A DNA stretch of 64,000 nt from Bacteroidales bacterium (GCA_017449525.1 JAFTFL010000016.1:62001-126000); one strand, 5' to 3'. Positions 53,280 to 62,366 are shown, counted from the stretch's first letter. Translations and numbers: made by a program. The notes: a model not told the origin generated them from the letters alone.

Positions 53280-54248
53280 ATGCCTAAAGTTCTTCTCCGC
53301 ACCTTCCTCTTTTGCCTTATGGGCTACGCCGCACTGCTGACAGCAGACTTGTGCCTCAGCCGCCACTATGCCGTGCTGCCCGTACGGCAAATAGCCTTAT
53401 GGCAGAACATCTTCACCCACAGCATGGCGGCGGACTACGACTGCCTTTTTGTGGGCGACAGCCGTGTCATGCAGGGCTATAACCCCATGATTGTTGACAG
53501 CCTGTTGGGGACGCACAGCTACAACCTGGGGCTCAGTGGCCGCTCTTGGCCCACGCACGAGTTGCTACAGAAGGTCTACCGTCGCGAAGCGTATCCATCC
53601 CCTAGGCTGATGCTGGTAGAGCTGGACTATCTCCTCTTCTATCACCGCGAACAGCCCGACGAGATAGCACAGTTCTATCCGTTCTACTACACCGACCTTG
53701 ACATGCACCGCTTCTTGCTGCGCAAGAACACCCTCTCACCTCGAGCTCGACTAGTACCGCTGTGTCGCTACATTGGGCGCGACCGCTCCATTATGGACGA
53801 GACCATGCAGTGGTGGGCAAAGTGGCAAAACGAGTACGATAAGCAGCAGGGCTTTACTCCTGTGCATCTACACATAGGTACGCCCTACACAGACTCGTCC
53901 GAAACGAAACTTCTCCACCACGACCGCATCGAGGTGGAGCATTTCGAGATTTTTCTGCGCCGCTGTCGCAAAGAGGGCACAACTGTGGTGCTGATAACAA
54001 GTCCTACCCACGAAAGCTATTGGCAATGCCATGTGAAAGATAGCGCAGCGACCTACACCATTTTCGACAGCCTATCGCACCGGCACGGCCTCACTTGGCT
54101 CGACTACACTCACAGTCCACTCTGTCACGATACTGCCAACTTCTACAACGCTACCCACCTCAACGCACTCGGTGCCGACCGCTTCAGCCGCCTGCTGGCT
54201 CACGACCTCGACAGCCTCGGCTTGGGGCGGAGAAGAAGGGTACAGTAG
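53280..54248 (+). CDS. SGNH-fold membrane-anchored protein (DltD/AlgJ-like), second copy
   Basis: A 322-aa paralogue of the gene at 50051. It keeps a classical nucleophile block, 'CLFVGDSRVMQGYNPMIVD', and ends with 'TANFYNATHLNALGADRFSR'. The N-terminus is a membrane anchor ('TFLFCLMGYAALLTADLCL'). A role in O-acetylation with the MBOAT protein is inferred. It is the last gene of the locus and is followed by a strong terminator. Confidence 0.8.
   Translation: MPKVLLRTFLFCLMGYAALLTADLCLSRHYAVLPVRQIALWQNIFTHSMAADYDCLFVGDSRVMQGYNPMIVDSLLGTHSYNLGLSGRSWPTHELLQKVYRREAYPSPRLMLVELDYLLFYHREQPDEIAQFYPFYYTDLDMHRFLLRKNTLSPRARLVPLCRYIGRDRSIMDETMQWWAKWQNEYDKQQGFTPVHLHIGTPYTDSSETKLLHHDRIEVEHFEIFLRRCRKEGTTVVLITSPTHESYWQCHVKDSAATYTIFDSLSHRHGLTWLDYTHSPLCHDTANFYNATHLNALGADRFSRLLAHDLDSLGLGRRRRVQ
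54132..54172 (+). repeat. 41-bp exact repeat, copy 2 (SGNH genes)
   Basis: Identical to 50882-50922; see that entry. Homology outside the exact block continues with a few substitutions to the end of both genes. Confidence 0.85.
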
Positions 54249-54313
54249 TTCATTATCTTCAAGTAATCATTCGCCTTATAGAGGCCCACCCACCTCAATC
54301 AAGCAGCACCCGA

Positions 54314-54357
54314 GGGGCGGCGCAACCATTCTGTGTTGCGCCGCCCCTTTTCGTTTT
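54314..54357 (+). terminator. Terminator of the polysaccharide locus
   Basis: A perfect 13-bp GC-rich stem (GGGGCGGCGCAAC at 54314-54326, complement at 54335-54347) with an 8-nt loop is followed by TTTTCGTTTT. It is a strong intrinsic terminator 66 bp after the last gene. Confidence 0.92.
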
Positions 54358-54544
54358 GCAGCAGGAGCCGCGTCGCGCCACTAATCCTACTATTTGCGCA
54401 GCGTTCCCATCCTCCCAATCGTATCATTGATTATTATAATCATCATTCACCCAATTCGTCATCATTCATTTCATGCGTATTGTTGATTATTAATGTGAAA
54501 CAACTGCTTCCACAAACGGCTCAATAACAAATGGAGGAGAAAAG

Positions 54545-54582
54545 GAAGCGGGGTATCACTTCATCAAGTGAGGCCCCGCTTC
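54545..54582 (-). terminator. Terminator of the MurL-MurD2 operon
   Basis: A 9-bp stem GAAGCGGGG/CCCCGCTTC (54545-54553 and 54574-54582) with an inner CACTT/AAGTG pairing forms a long hairpin. Read on the minus strand it is followed by a T-rich run (CTTTTCTCC), 86 bp after the dipeptidase stop. Confidence 0.75.
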
Positions 54583-54667
54583 GATTTCTATTCACTACGT
54601 GGCGACTGTCAGGCCTAACGACGGTGAGACTGTGCAAAGACGACTACCTCAAGGGGAGGTTGTGCTC

Positions 54668-56305
54668 TTAAAATCCCATGCCGAAGTAGCTCCACAACTT
54701 TTCCTCGAGTGTACGCCACGAGTCGGACGTGCGGTCGTAGACCTTCAGTGTGGCATCGTTGAGCACGGCAGTGGCCATGCGGTGGGCATTGGCCACCTGC
54801 TCGTCGGTCTGCACGTGGGCAAACATAGCTTTCACCTCGCGCTCAACAGCGACTACTTCGGCAAAGGCGCGGTCTTCCTGCTTGCCCACTTCGCTCATCA
54901 TCATCTGCTTGGTGTTTTGCCATGCCACTGTAGCCAGCTTATTGGCTTTACGGTACTTCCAAATGATGGCGTTGGCTTCATAGGCTTTCTGCCCACAAAG
55001 GCTGAAGGCTTGCGGCAGGCTGGTGGTGCCAGCAAAGATGGGTATGCGAGGCGACTGGCCAGGGTTGTCCACTGCAAACCAGCATACGCCGCCCACCTCG
55101 TCGGGCAGCCAGTCGCGCAGCTGTATCACGTGGGAATAGGAGCACCAGGCAACGCTGACGGTACGGCGAAACTCTATGGTGCCTGGCGCGATAAAGTTGA
55201 GCATCTGCTGCATACGACCCGCCAACCACGGATTAGCTACTGGACTGACGACGGTGTCGGGCGTGGGCTTGTTTTTGCTTTTTACCGTAGTGCGGACGTT
55301 TTTGCACATGTCGAAGTCGGTGCCTTCGTAGGTAGATCGAAAGAGTTCGATAACCTTACGCACATCCACATTCTTGTCTGGCACTACGGAGAAGGGTAGC
55401 GTGTCCATATCCATTGACAGGTGAAGCGAAGGAGCCAGCGCATTGAGGATAAAGAACTCGCGTTCGCGGAAGTTTTTGCCATTGGCGTAAGAGGCATTGA
55501 AGGCTTTCCAGAAGAGGAACTCGCCCTTGCCGTCCCAGAGGTTGAAGTTGCGCGCCACGCGCTCGCAGTTGTCCGAGCAGAGGAAGTAGTCTGGGTTGTT
55601 GCGCTGCAGACGGCCAATACGCGGTATGTTGGCCGACACGCCCACGTGGTTGTCGGGGATGCGCTGGGCAGCCCACACGCCCCCTATTTTCTTGGGGCCT
55701 TCGCCCAGTATTTCCATTTGCCACACCTCGTTCTTGTCGGCAATAGTGATGCATTCTCCCGCATCGCCGTAACCGTACTGCTGCACCAGCCGACCGATTA
55801 GCCGGACGGCGGCACGCGCATTGTCGCACCGTTGCAAGGCTATACGCTGCAGCTCCTCAATGGTGAACATGCCCTTGGGGTTCTTCAGCACATCGGGGCC
55901 ACCGAAGGTGGTCTCGCCCATGGCCAACTGCTTTTCGTTCAGGCAGGGGTAGGCCGTATTGACATAGGCGTAGGTGTGCATGGCTTCGGGGATACGCCCC
56001 ACCACCTTCACCCCCGTCGTATCCTCGCGATAGGTCGTATGCATCGTGCCTGTGCGCACCTCGTGCATAGCACCGGGCTGGTGGTCTTGCGCAGGCTCGA
56101 TAGAGACCCACGTGCGGTAGCGTCCATCGCACGTATGCGACGTAATGACTGAACCATCAGACGATGCTTTCTTTCCCACCATGATGCTGGTGCAGGACTG
56201 TCCTTCGTAGTGCTGCATGTCGTCCGCTGCGGTGGAGCCCAACTGCTGTGCCCACAGGACAACCGACGATGCCAACATAGCCCATAGGATAAACGTTCTC
56301 TTCAT
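54668..56305 (-). CDS. C69-family dipeptidase
   Basis: A 545-aa exported Ntn-hydrolase of the C69 (PepD) family. A signal peptide ending near VVLWAQ and a short propeptide precede the catalytic Cys38 in 'GQSCTSIMVGKKASSDGS', exposed by self-cleavage. Further family sequence includes 'SHTCDGRYRTWVSIEPA', 'MGETTFGGPDVL' and 'GECITIADKNEVWQMEI'. It would cut dipeptides in the periplasm. It is the last gene of a four-gene operon, 12 bp after the M20 gene; with MurL and MurD2 upstream it could process cell-wall-derived peptides, but this is inference. Confidence 0.93.
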   Translation of the reverse strand: MKRTFILWAMLASSVVLWAQQLGSTAADDMQHYEGQSCTSIMVGKKASSDGSVITSHTCDGRYRTWVSIEPAQDHQPGAMHEVRTGTMHTTYREDTTGVKVVGRIPEAMHTYAYVNTAYPCLNEKQLAMGETTFGGPDVLKNPKGMFTIEELQRIALQRCDNARAAVRLIGRLVQQYGYGDAGECITIADKNEVWQMEILGEGPKKIGGVWAAQRIPDNHVGVSANIPRIGRLQRNNPDYFLCSDNCERVARNFNLWDGKGEFLFWKAFNASYANGKNFREREFFILNALAPSLHLSMDMDTLPFSVVPDKNVDVRKVIELFRSTYEGTDFDMCKNVRTTVKSKNKPTPDTVVSPVANPWLAGRMQQMLNFIAPGTIEFRRTVSVAWCSYSHVIQLRDWLPDEVGGVCWFAVDNPGQSPRIPIFAGTTSLPQAFSLCGQKAYEANAIIWKYRKANKLATVAWQNTKQMMMSEVGKQEDRAFAEVVAVEREVKAMFAHVQTDEQVANAHRMATAVLNDATLKVYDRTSDSWRTLEEKLWSYFGMGF

Positions 56306-56317
56306 AATATTCGCTGA

Positions 56318-57478
56318 TTATAATGTACTACAAAAATCTCTCAGAAGCCCGACGTACAGGTTGACGATGACCATCAACAACTCGTCGGGAAAATCATAAT
56401 CGGGGTGATGCAACTCGACATGCGTAGCACCAGCCCCCACTCCTACCATCACTCCAGGGTACAGCTGCAGGTAGTTGGCAAAATCCTCCGACCAGCGGAA
56501 AGGCTTTTCACGCATGCACACATCCCATCCTTCCGCACCACACACTCGGCGCAATCGCTGCAACCATGTAGGGCTTACCTCGGTGGCACGAAAGGCTTCC
56601 GCTTGGGTTATCTCGTATAGCAGACCCTGCTCGGTGGCAATGCGTTGAACCGTCTGCTGCGCCGCGCCGAACAAGGTTTCCATAGAACGATTGCTATAGG
56701 TGCGCAGCGTGTAGCCCACCGATGCATCGCCAGGCGAGGTACCGAAAGCTCGTTCGCCCATGTGCAGAAAGACGGGCGTGATAAGACGAAACGCATCTAT
56801 CCCCTGTGCGCTATCGTTCCAACGCATCAGTTCCATCGTCAACTGCGCCATGGCAGCAGCCGGATTCTTGCCCAATTCGGGTGTCGACGCGTGAGTAGTG
56901 CGTCCCCGCAGTGCCACACCTATTCCACACGAAGCTGCCGCAAAGGTGGGCTCAGCACACACAATCTGCCCCATCGGATAGCCCGGCACATTATGCACAG
57001 CATAACAAACCTGTATATTATACACTTGCAGCACCTGCTCCTCCAGCAACTTCCTGCTGCCCTGTCCTGTTTCCTCTTCTCCCTGAAACACCAGCACGAT
57101 ATTACACCTCGTGAAGTCGAGCCAGCTTGGGTGATCGGTAGCGAACAGTTCGTGGGCGAACGCAAGCAGCGCTGCACTATGTCCGTCATGGCCACACTTG
57201 TGGGAGACTCCCGGCGTGCGTGAACAATACGAAAAATCTGCGCTCTCCTCGATAGGAAGGGCATCAGTATCTGCACGAAAGAGAATGGTTGGCAGGCTGG
57301 GCTCCATGCCCCACACCGCCACCACACTGTGGCCACCTACGTGAGAGAAGACCTTAGTCGGACAAAGGGGAGCTAACCACTTCAAAATGCAATCATGCGC
57401 ATACAGCTCCATTCCAGACAACTGTGCGTGCGCATGCAAATCATGGCGTAGTGCTATAGCTGAAGCCAAGTCTCTCAT
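56318..57478 (-). CDS. M20-family amidohydrolase
   Basis: A 386-aa cytosolic metallo-amidohydrolase of the IAL/hippurate hydrolase type: 'LFRADTDALPIEE' (metal ligand D), 'HKCGHDGHSAALLAFAHEL' and 'LVFQGEEETGQGS' with the catalytic Glu pair, and 'YAVHNVPGYPMGQI'. Homologues remove acyl groups from amino acids or cut small amide substrates. Its start overlaps the murD2 stop by 4 nt, so expression is tied to the MurD2/MurL pair. No signal peptide is seen. Confidence 0.92.
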   Translation of the reverse strand: MRDLASAIALRHDLHAHAQLSGMELYAHDCILKWLAPLCPTKVFSHVGGHSVVAVWGMEPSLPTILFRADTDALPIEESADFSYCSRTPGVSHKCGHDGHSAALLAFAHELFATDHPSWLDFTRCNIVLVFQGEEETGQGSRKLLEEQVLQVYNIQVCYAVHNVPGYPMGQIVCAEPTFAAASCGIGVALRGRTTHASTPELGKNPAAAMAQLTMELMRWNDSAQGIDAFRLITPVFLHMGERAFGTSPGDASVGYTLRTYSNRSMETLFGAAQQTVQRIATEQGLLYEITQAEAFRATEVSPTWLQRLRRVCGAEGWDVCMREKPFRWSEDFANYLQLYPGVMVGVGAGATHVELHHPDYDFPDELLMVIVNLYVGLLRDFCSTL

Positions 57479-58761
57479 GCGTGTTCCGTTATGAGTTGCT
57501 TGAAGAGGTGGCCTCGCTCTTCAAAATTCTTGAACATATCGTAGCTTGATGCCGCCGGCGACAAAAGGCACACAGCATCCTGCCGTGTTGAACCAAAGCA
57601 CCAATCCACAATCTCATGATAATCGTCCGACAGAAGCACATGATGGTGTTCGCGCCACCGCAACGATTGTGTGCAAAGCTCCCACATTCTGCGTCCTGCT
57701 TTACCTACAAAAGCAATGTTGCGAACCGCCCAGCCTTTTGTAGCCGTATCGGTTAAGTAGGCAGCCAGCGGCGTATAGTCTATACCACGGTCATTGCCTC
57801 CGAGTACCAGTGTATCTACCTCGCATAGAGCCTCTACGGCAGCCATGCATGAGGCTGGAATAGTAGAAATAGAGTCGTTGTAGAACCGAATGCCGTGCTT
57901 CGTGCACACATATTCCATGCGATGCTCCAACCCATTAAAGTTGAGCATCGCCTTTTCTATATCGCTGTCGTTGATACCCATCATGCGCGCCACACGGGCT
58001 GCCACTTCGGCATTCAACCAGTTATGTCGACCGACCAATTGCGGCGAAGCATGCTGCCAACGCGCTACATCTGCACCGCCATAGGTTTCCACATGCGAAA
58101 CAACCCTCGGAAGAATGTGCGTCATCATGAGCCTCAAATCCTCACTTTCACTGCAATAATAGAAGTAATCATCCTTCCCCTGCCGCAGTGCCATGTTCAG
58201 TTTGGCCAACTGGTAGTCCTCATAACTGCGGTAATGGTCAAGATGCTCCTGATACAGGTTAAGGCACACTCCCACATGAGGGCTGCGCGTCAAAATCTCG
58301 AGTTGATGGCATGAAAGCTCGCAGACAATCAGCGTTTGCGCATCAATATCGGGTATCACCTCGAAGAGTGGAATACCAATATTGCCTGCCAGCAATACAT
58401 TGTCCGAGTAGGCACGTAGTATATGGTATATAAGGCTGGTCGTGGTACTCTTGCCCTTAGTGCCTGTAATACCAATGGTCTGTTGGGCAAAGCAGCGCAG
58501 AAACACATCGGTTTGGGAGCTGACTCGATGCTCAACTTCAATACCATCGAAGACTGACATCGGCACACCAGGCGATTTCATAATCAAGTCAAAACTATCA
58601 TTGGCTGCCGCATTGCGAATAGCCTCATTCCCCTCTACAACCACAATTTCTCGGGCACATCCCAGTGTGCGCAGTAGGGCGTGAGTGCTGCGTCCCTCGC
58701 GTCCATAGCCTGCTATCAAGACACGTTTGTCTTTAAATATTTCAGTCAGCCCACTCTCCAT
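57475..58761 (-). CDS. murD2: MurD2-type UDP-MurNAc-L-Ala:L-glutamate ligase
   Basis: A 428-aa Mur ligase. It has the MurD-like N-terminal 'RVLIAGYGREGRSTHALLRT', the ATP loop 'GITGTKGKSTTTSLIYHIL', the central 'NLYQEHLDHYRSYEDYQLAK', and the C-terminal 'LGGNDRGIDYTPLAAYL' and 'LLSPAASSYDMFKNFEERG'. Alone it would be called MurD, but it overlaps the murL gene by 20 nt. In Xanthomonas the MurD2-MurL pair adds L-Glu to UDP-MurNAc-L-Ala and then epimerises it. L-Glu specificity is therefore inferred from context. Whether the organism also has a standard murD/murI is not visible here. Confidence 0.85.
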   Translation of the reverse strand: MESGLTEIFKDKRVLIAGYGREGRSTHALLRTLGCAREIVVVEGNEAIRNAAANDSFDLIMKSPGVPMSVFDGIEVEHRVSSQTDVFLRCFAQQTIGITGTKGKSTTTSLIYHILRAYSDNVLLAGNIGIPLFEVIPDIDAQTLIVCELSCHQLEILTRSPHVGVCLNLYQEHLDHYRSYEDYQLAKLNMALRQGKDDYFYYCSESEDLRLMMTHILPRVVSHVETYGGADVARWQHASPQLVGRHNWLNAEVAARVARMMGINDSDIEKAMLNFNGLEHRMEYVCTKHGIRFYNDSISTIPASCMAAVEALCEVDTLVLGGNDRGIDYTPLAAYLTDTATKGWAVRNIAFVGKAGRRMWELCTQSLRWREHHHVLLSDDYHEIVDWCFGSTRQDAVCLLSPAASSYDMFKNFEERGHLFKQLITEHA

Positions 58762-60139
58762 CTTGTAGAATATGTTGCAAGCAGGAGCGTTCTGCCTCGT
58801 TCAGATTACTCTCTTCACCAAGAGAATGCAGCAGTTTTTCCACATCGGTGCTCAAATCTACAGCTTGATAATCGCGCAGTAGAACAGGCAACGGTTGTGC
58901 GCAATAATACCTATTCAACGCCATGCACAACGCCGCATTTACTTCGCTGACCGTGCCGACGCACTCAAATGGTTTCACAGGCAAACGGCCCGTCAACTGG
59001 TCAAACTCGCGTCGGCAAGCCGACTCGTTCAACATGTCCTTCCCAAACATGCGCTGCAACTTCGTGGGCTGAAGGAACGGCGATAAGATAATGTAGGCAA
59101 ACAGACATTTGGCGCAATGCCCGCACCACTCATCCGTCTTGCTTCCCACATTGCAACTACGGAACACATCATGGTATTGATCCAGTCTCGCAAATAGACT
59201 GGCTATCTGCAATTCGGTCAAAGGTCTTAGAAAACTGAAATATCGCACCTCGGGCGAAATGTATTCGGCCACGTATCGGCGGAAGTCTTCCTCAAACTCA
59301 AACGACTTAGAGTATTGGTGATTCACACTGCTGCCGAGCACCGTCGACTCATTAGCCGAGGACTCGTTGGATAGTGCCACATTGGCTTCACCACTCATGG
59401 CCAAGGCCAGAAGCGTATAGAACGCCAGCATGGCTGAGAAAGGGGTATGGCCATTCAGACATCCGTGGCGGTTCTGCTCCAGCATCACAGGGCAGAGTGT
59501 CCTATATATATATAAGGTGTGCGCCACATCATATCCACCGCGTTCGGCACACCCCACCGTGGCACCTCGTGGGTTCATGATGAGAGGCCGTATGCCTTCA
59601 GTTGCACCCTTGCGCATCGTCCGCAGTGCTTCCAGTGTTACCACCGAGTCCTTTCCCCCTCCTATCGGCACCAAATAATTGTTCTTATTGAGATGCAACT
59701 GCTGCATCGGTCTACTGTCCAAGGCGAGTTGCAGTGCATCAATTGTCATAAAATCATCCTGCGTGGCCTCAATACCATTGAGGTAAAAGAACTCGCCCAG
59801 CCCATGATAGTACAACTTCTTCCAGAATGCAATCTGTTCCCCCGTCAGCGAGCCGCATGACACCTCCACCAGAGGAGGGCAGAAGCACTTCCAATAGCTC
59901 ACCAGTTCCGCCATGCCAATGTTGAAAACAAGAACATCAAGCGTCTCCTTGTCGAGGTGCTTGATACTAAGGAATGGTCGGGATGGGACAAACGCCGTTG
60001 GACGAAACACGATATCATCGCCCACACGAAACTCGAACGACAAGTGCAACCCGTCAGTCTCTGGCCTCCACTCATAGCCAGAATAAACAAACGTCGGGTA
60101 GCGATGTCTGTATTCAACATACTTAGCTTGGTTGCTCAT
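58742..60139 (-). CDS. murL: MurL, UDP-MurNAc-L-Ala-L-Glu epimerase
   Basis: A 465-aa ATP-dependent epimerase that converts the terminal L-Glu of UDP-MurNAc-L-Ala-L-Glu to D-Glu, an alternative to glutamate racemase. Family hallmarks are the PP-loop-like 'VPIGGGKDSVVTLEAL', 'NRHGCLNGHTPFSAMLAFYT', 'LSNESSANESTVLGSSVNHQ' then 'YSKSFEFEEDF', 'FSFLRPLTELQIASLFARLD' and the cysteine motif 'DEWCGHCAKCLFAYIILSPF'. It is the first gene of the operon murL-murD2-M20-C69, and its end overlaps murD2 by 20 nt. Confidence 0.92.
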   Translation of the reverse strand: MSNQAKYVEYRHRYPTFVYSGYEWRPETDGLHLSFEFRVGDDIVFRPTAFVPSRPFLSIKHLDKETLDVLVFNIGMAELVSYWKCFCPPLVEVSCGSLTGEQIAFWKKLYYHGLGEFFYLNGIEATQDDFMTIDALQLALDSRPMQQLHLNKNNYLVPIGGGKDSVVTLEALRTMRKGATEGIRPLIMNPRGATVGCAERGGYDVAHTLYIYRTLCPVMLEQNRHGCLNGHTPFSAMLAFYTLLALAMSGEANVALSNESSANESTVLGSSVNHQYSKSFEFEEDFRRYVAEYISPEVRYFSFLRPLTELQIASLFARLDQYHDVFRSCNVGSKTDEWCGHCAKCLFAYIILSPFLQPTKLQRMFGKDMLNESACRREFDQLTGRLPVKPFECVGTVSEVNAALCMALNRYYCAQPLPVLLRDYQAVDLSTDVEKLLHSLGEESNLNEAERSCLQHILQDGEWAD

Positions 60140-60171
60140 TGGGGCACTGTCCTTGGGTACAACTATGTTGA

Positions 60172-60194
60172 GGCAGCCACCCTATACGGCTGCC
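60172..60194 (-). terminator. Weak hairpin between the coiled-coil gene and murL
   Basis: A 7-bp inverted repeat GGCAGCC/GGCTGCC (60172-60178 and 60188-60194) lies in the 73-bp gap. It lacks a clear T-run on the minus strand, so it may be an attenuator or have no role. Confidence 0.3.
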
Positions 60195-60212
60195 CCACTA
60201 CCTGAGAGGGTT

Positions 60213-62120
60213 TTAGTCCAGTTTAAAGGAGGTTTTACCTATCTCGTAGCCATTGGCGTACAACGTTACCCAGTAGAGACCTGGTTGCAGTTCGGTCTCG
60301 TCGGCACGCTTCCACACCATTTGTATGTTACGACTATAGCCAGTGAACTCTATGTCCTGCTTCAGCGTGTACTGCATCGGTATGCCGCCCATGTCGAACG
60401 TTTGCGAAGTAGGGTCTCCGTTGCAGACTATTCGGTTGGCTGCATTAGCCACGCGGGCATAAATCGATACGGTGCCAGGGTCAATCACGTGGTTGTCGAG
60501 CACCTTAGCATTGATGCGGATGACGTTTGTACTCTTGGCTTTGGTCGTTGCCTTCAACGTCGAGCCCTGTATACTTTTACCAGTTGCGGCCTGCATCTCA
60601 GCAGTAACCAACACGGAGGCCATCTCAACCTTCTTGAGCAGTGCAGCGTTTTCCGACAGCACCTTATCGGCAGATGTTTTCGTTTCGCGCAGCACACTGT
60701 TCTCTGCCTTTAGGGATGCATTTTCACTGCGTAGGCGTTCTATTTCGGCCGCGTAGTCATTGCACAGGGCTTGCAGTTCGGTCAGTTTTTGATTGACTGC
60801 CGCCGTCGATGTCGTGGCTGGAGCACTGGCCGAGTTCTTTAGCTGAGCCAGTTCAGCCTCCCTGCTCTCCACAAGAGCCTGCAATCTTTGCGTCTCGCGC
60901 TGCTGCTGTTCCAGTTGCACACGCAGTTCATTCAGCTCTTGCGTCCTCTTCGACTCAGCTTTGGCCTTTTCTTCGTTGAACGAATTATCCGTTGCTGCCG
61001 AGAATAGCTTCTCCAACTCTGCCACCCTGCCATTCAACTGGCTCACCTTTCCGTTAAGCTCGTCAATGGTGCGCTGCAATTGTTGTTCTTTAGTTTGGCA
61101 TTGTTCCTGCAAGGTGATGCGTTCCTTGCTGCAAGCGGCCTCCTTCTTGCTTAGTTCTTCTATCTGACTGCGGAGCGCAGCCAGTTCGGCTGCCGCAGCA
61201 GCTTGTGATTTCTGATTGGACGACTGCGCCTCGGAGGTAGCCGACAGTTGGCGCACCTGCTCCTCAAGAGAGGCTATCTGCTGCTTGTATTCATTCTCTT
61301 TCTTTGTTTGCTCTGCCACTTTGTTGCTGAGCTTATCCATCTCTTGCTGCAGTTTCCCAAGCGAAGCATTACACTGCTCGTATTGCTTCGTAACCGTAGC
61401 CAACTGCTGCTGTGCCTTCTCCGTCTCAGCCTGCAACTGCGTAGATTTCGACACGTCGGTAGCAACACCTGCCGACGAACTCTCCACCTGCTTCGTCAAC
61501 TCGGCCACGCGGTGGTTGAGTTCCGTAATACGGGAATTGAGCGTCCGACTCTCCTCCTTACATTGGTTGAGAGCTGTGCTGGACGACGATTCCTGTTGAC
61601 GAGCCGACTTCAACTGCTCCGACAGGCGAGCTATCTCTTCACGCTGACTGTCCAACTGCTTCTGCAGGGCTACCACCTTGCTCGATTGATCGGGAGTCTC
61701 ATTGCCTGCAGCTGCTTGGTCCATGAGTCGCTTCAGTTCTGCCTCCTGCTTTGCGAGTTCTTTCTTCAGTTGTTTGATTTCATTCTCTCTTGCCTGCAGT
61801 TCCTTCTGTTGCCGCTTAAGGGTTTGTTTGTCCACGCCCTGCTCTTCGCCACTTTGTACTGCCTGCGCCTTTTGCAGACGCGCCAACAACTGTTTTATTT
61901 CTGCACTTTGAGCAGCTATCAAACTATCCTTGCGAGCCACATCCGCATTGCCTTGCAAATCGGCCTCCGAATGGAGCTTGTTGTACTCTCCCATAATGGA
62001 GTCCAGGCGTTGCGACAGTTGTTGCACCTCCTTCGGATTGGGCTGCTCCCCATGCTGACACGAAGTGCCTACCATTGCCATCACACATGCCAAACCCAAT
62101 GCAGACAGTGTGCGTTTCAT
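60213..62120 (-). CDS. Coiled-coil lipoprotein with C-terminal beta domain
   Basis: A 635-aa predicted lipoprotein (Cys21 after 'VMAMVGTSC'). Residues about 25-490 are almost entirely heptad-rich coiled coil with many Gln, Glu, Lys and Ala ('LSQRLDSIMGEYNKLHSEAD', 'LAKQEAELKRLMDQAA'). The last about 120 residues form a beta-rich domain ('TNVIRINAKVLDNHVIDPGT', 'YWVTLYANGYEIGKTSF'). The start at 62120 gives the lipoprotein signal; an upstream ATG would add an 11-residue charged leader. It may span the periplasm as a rod. Function unknown. Confidence 0.75.
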   Translation of the reverse strand: MKRTLSALGLACVMAMVGTSCQHGEQPNPKEVQQLSQRLDSIMGEYNKLHSEADLQGNADVARKDSLIAAQSAEIKQLLARLQKAQAVQSGEEQGVDKQTLKRQQKELQARENEIKQLKKELAKQEAELKRLMDQAAAGNETPDQSSKVVALQKQLDSQREEIARLSEQLKSARQQESSSSTALNQCKEESRTLNSRITELNHRVAELTKQVESSSAGVATDVSKSTQLQAETEKAQQQLATVTKQYEQCNASLGKLQQEMDKLSNKVAEQTKKENEYKQQIASLEEQVRQLSATSEAQSSNQKSQAAAAAELAALRSQIEELSKKEAACSKERITLQEQCQTKEQQLQRTIDELNGKVSQLNGRVAELEKLFSAATDNSFNEEKAKAESKRTQELNELRVQLEQQQRETQRLQALVESREAELAQLKNSASAPATTSTAAVNQKLTELQALCNDYAAEIERLRSENASLKAENSVLRETKTSADKVLSENAALLKKVEMASVLVTAEMQAATGKSIQGSTLKATTKAKSTNVIRINAKVLDNHVIDPGTVSIYARVANAANRIVCNGDPTSQTFDMGGIPMQYTLKQDIEFTGYSRNIQMVWKRADETELQPGLYWVTLYANGYEIGKTSFKLD

Positions 62121-62211
62121 ATAACGGCGTTGATTTCTCATACGATACATCATATATCTACTTGTGTTTACTTACTTATCGTGCAGGCAGTACCCACTAC
62201 CTGTTAGAATG

Positions 62212-62219
62212 CAAAAGTA
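62212..62219 (-). promoter_or_regulatory. Putative -7 box for the coiled-coil lipoprotein gene
   Basis: The minus strand reads TACTTTTG followed by C, matching TAnnTTTG, 92 bp upstream of the start at 62120. A convincing -33 box was not found. Confidence 0.5.
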
Positions 62220-62366
62220 CTCATAATGCAGCAGGACAGCGTGCTGTACATTTCTTTTTTTTCAACACAAAGAGTTAGTAAGCACACGAGTTCCCAACAC
62301 GATAAACTTCTGCACTGAGTTATTCGCGTCTTCGGCTTTTCATCCTCCTACCTTGGACTTCACACA

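Larger units (their letters stand above)
54249..54667. other. Convergent intergenic region with two terminators
   Basis: The 419-bp gap separates the plus-strand polysaccharide locus from the minus-strand MurL/MurD2 operon. It contains one terminator for each direction (54314-54357 and 54545-54582) and an AT-rich stretch at about 54420-54500 with no gene-like frame. Confidence 0.7.

Noticed and set aside
54599-55399. 266-aa plus-strand frame opposite the C69 dipeptidase
   Set aside because: The minus-strand gene has complete C69 motifs; this frame has none.
58742-60139. Reading the 465-aa protein as a generic PP-loop ATPase or asparagine synthase relative
   Set aside because: The full series of motifs, including the cysteine motif and the NGH and SNE segments, and the overlap with a Mur ligase fit MurL specifically.
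61248-62207. 319-aa plus-strand Leu-rich frame opposite the coiled-coil gene
   Set aside because: Leucine-rich antisense of Gln/Lys/Glu-rich coiled coil, a common artefact that mimics a membrane protein.
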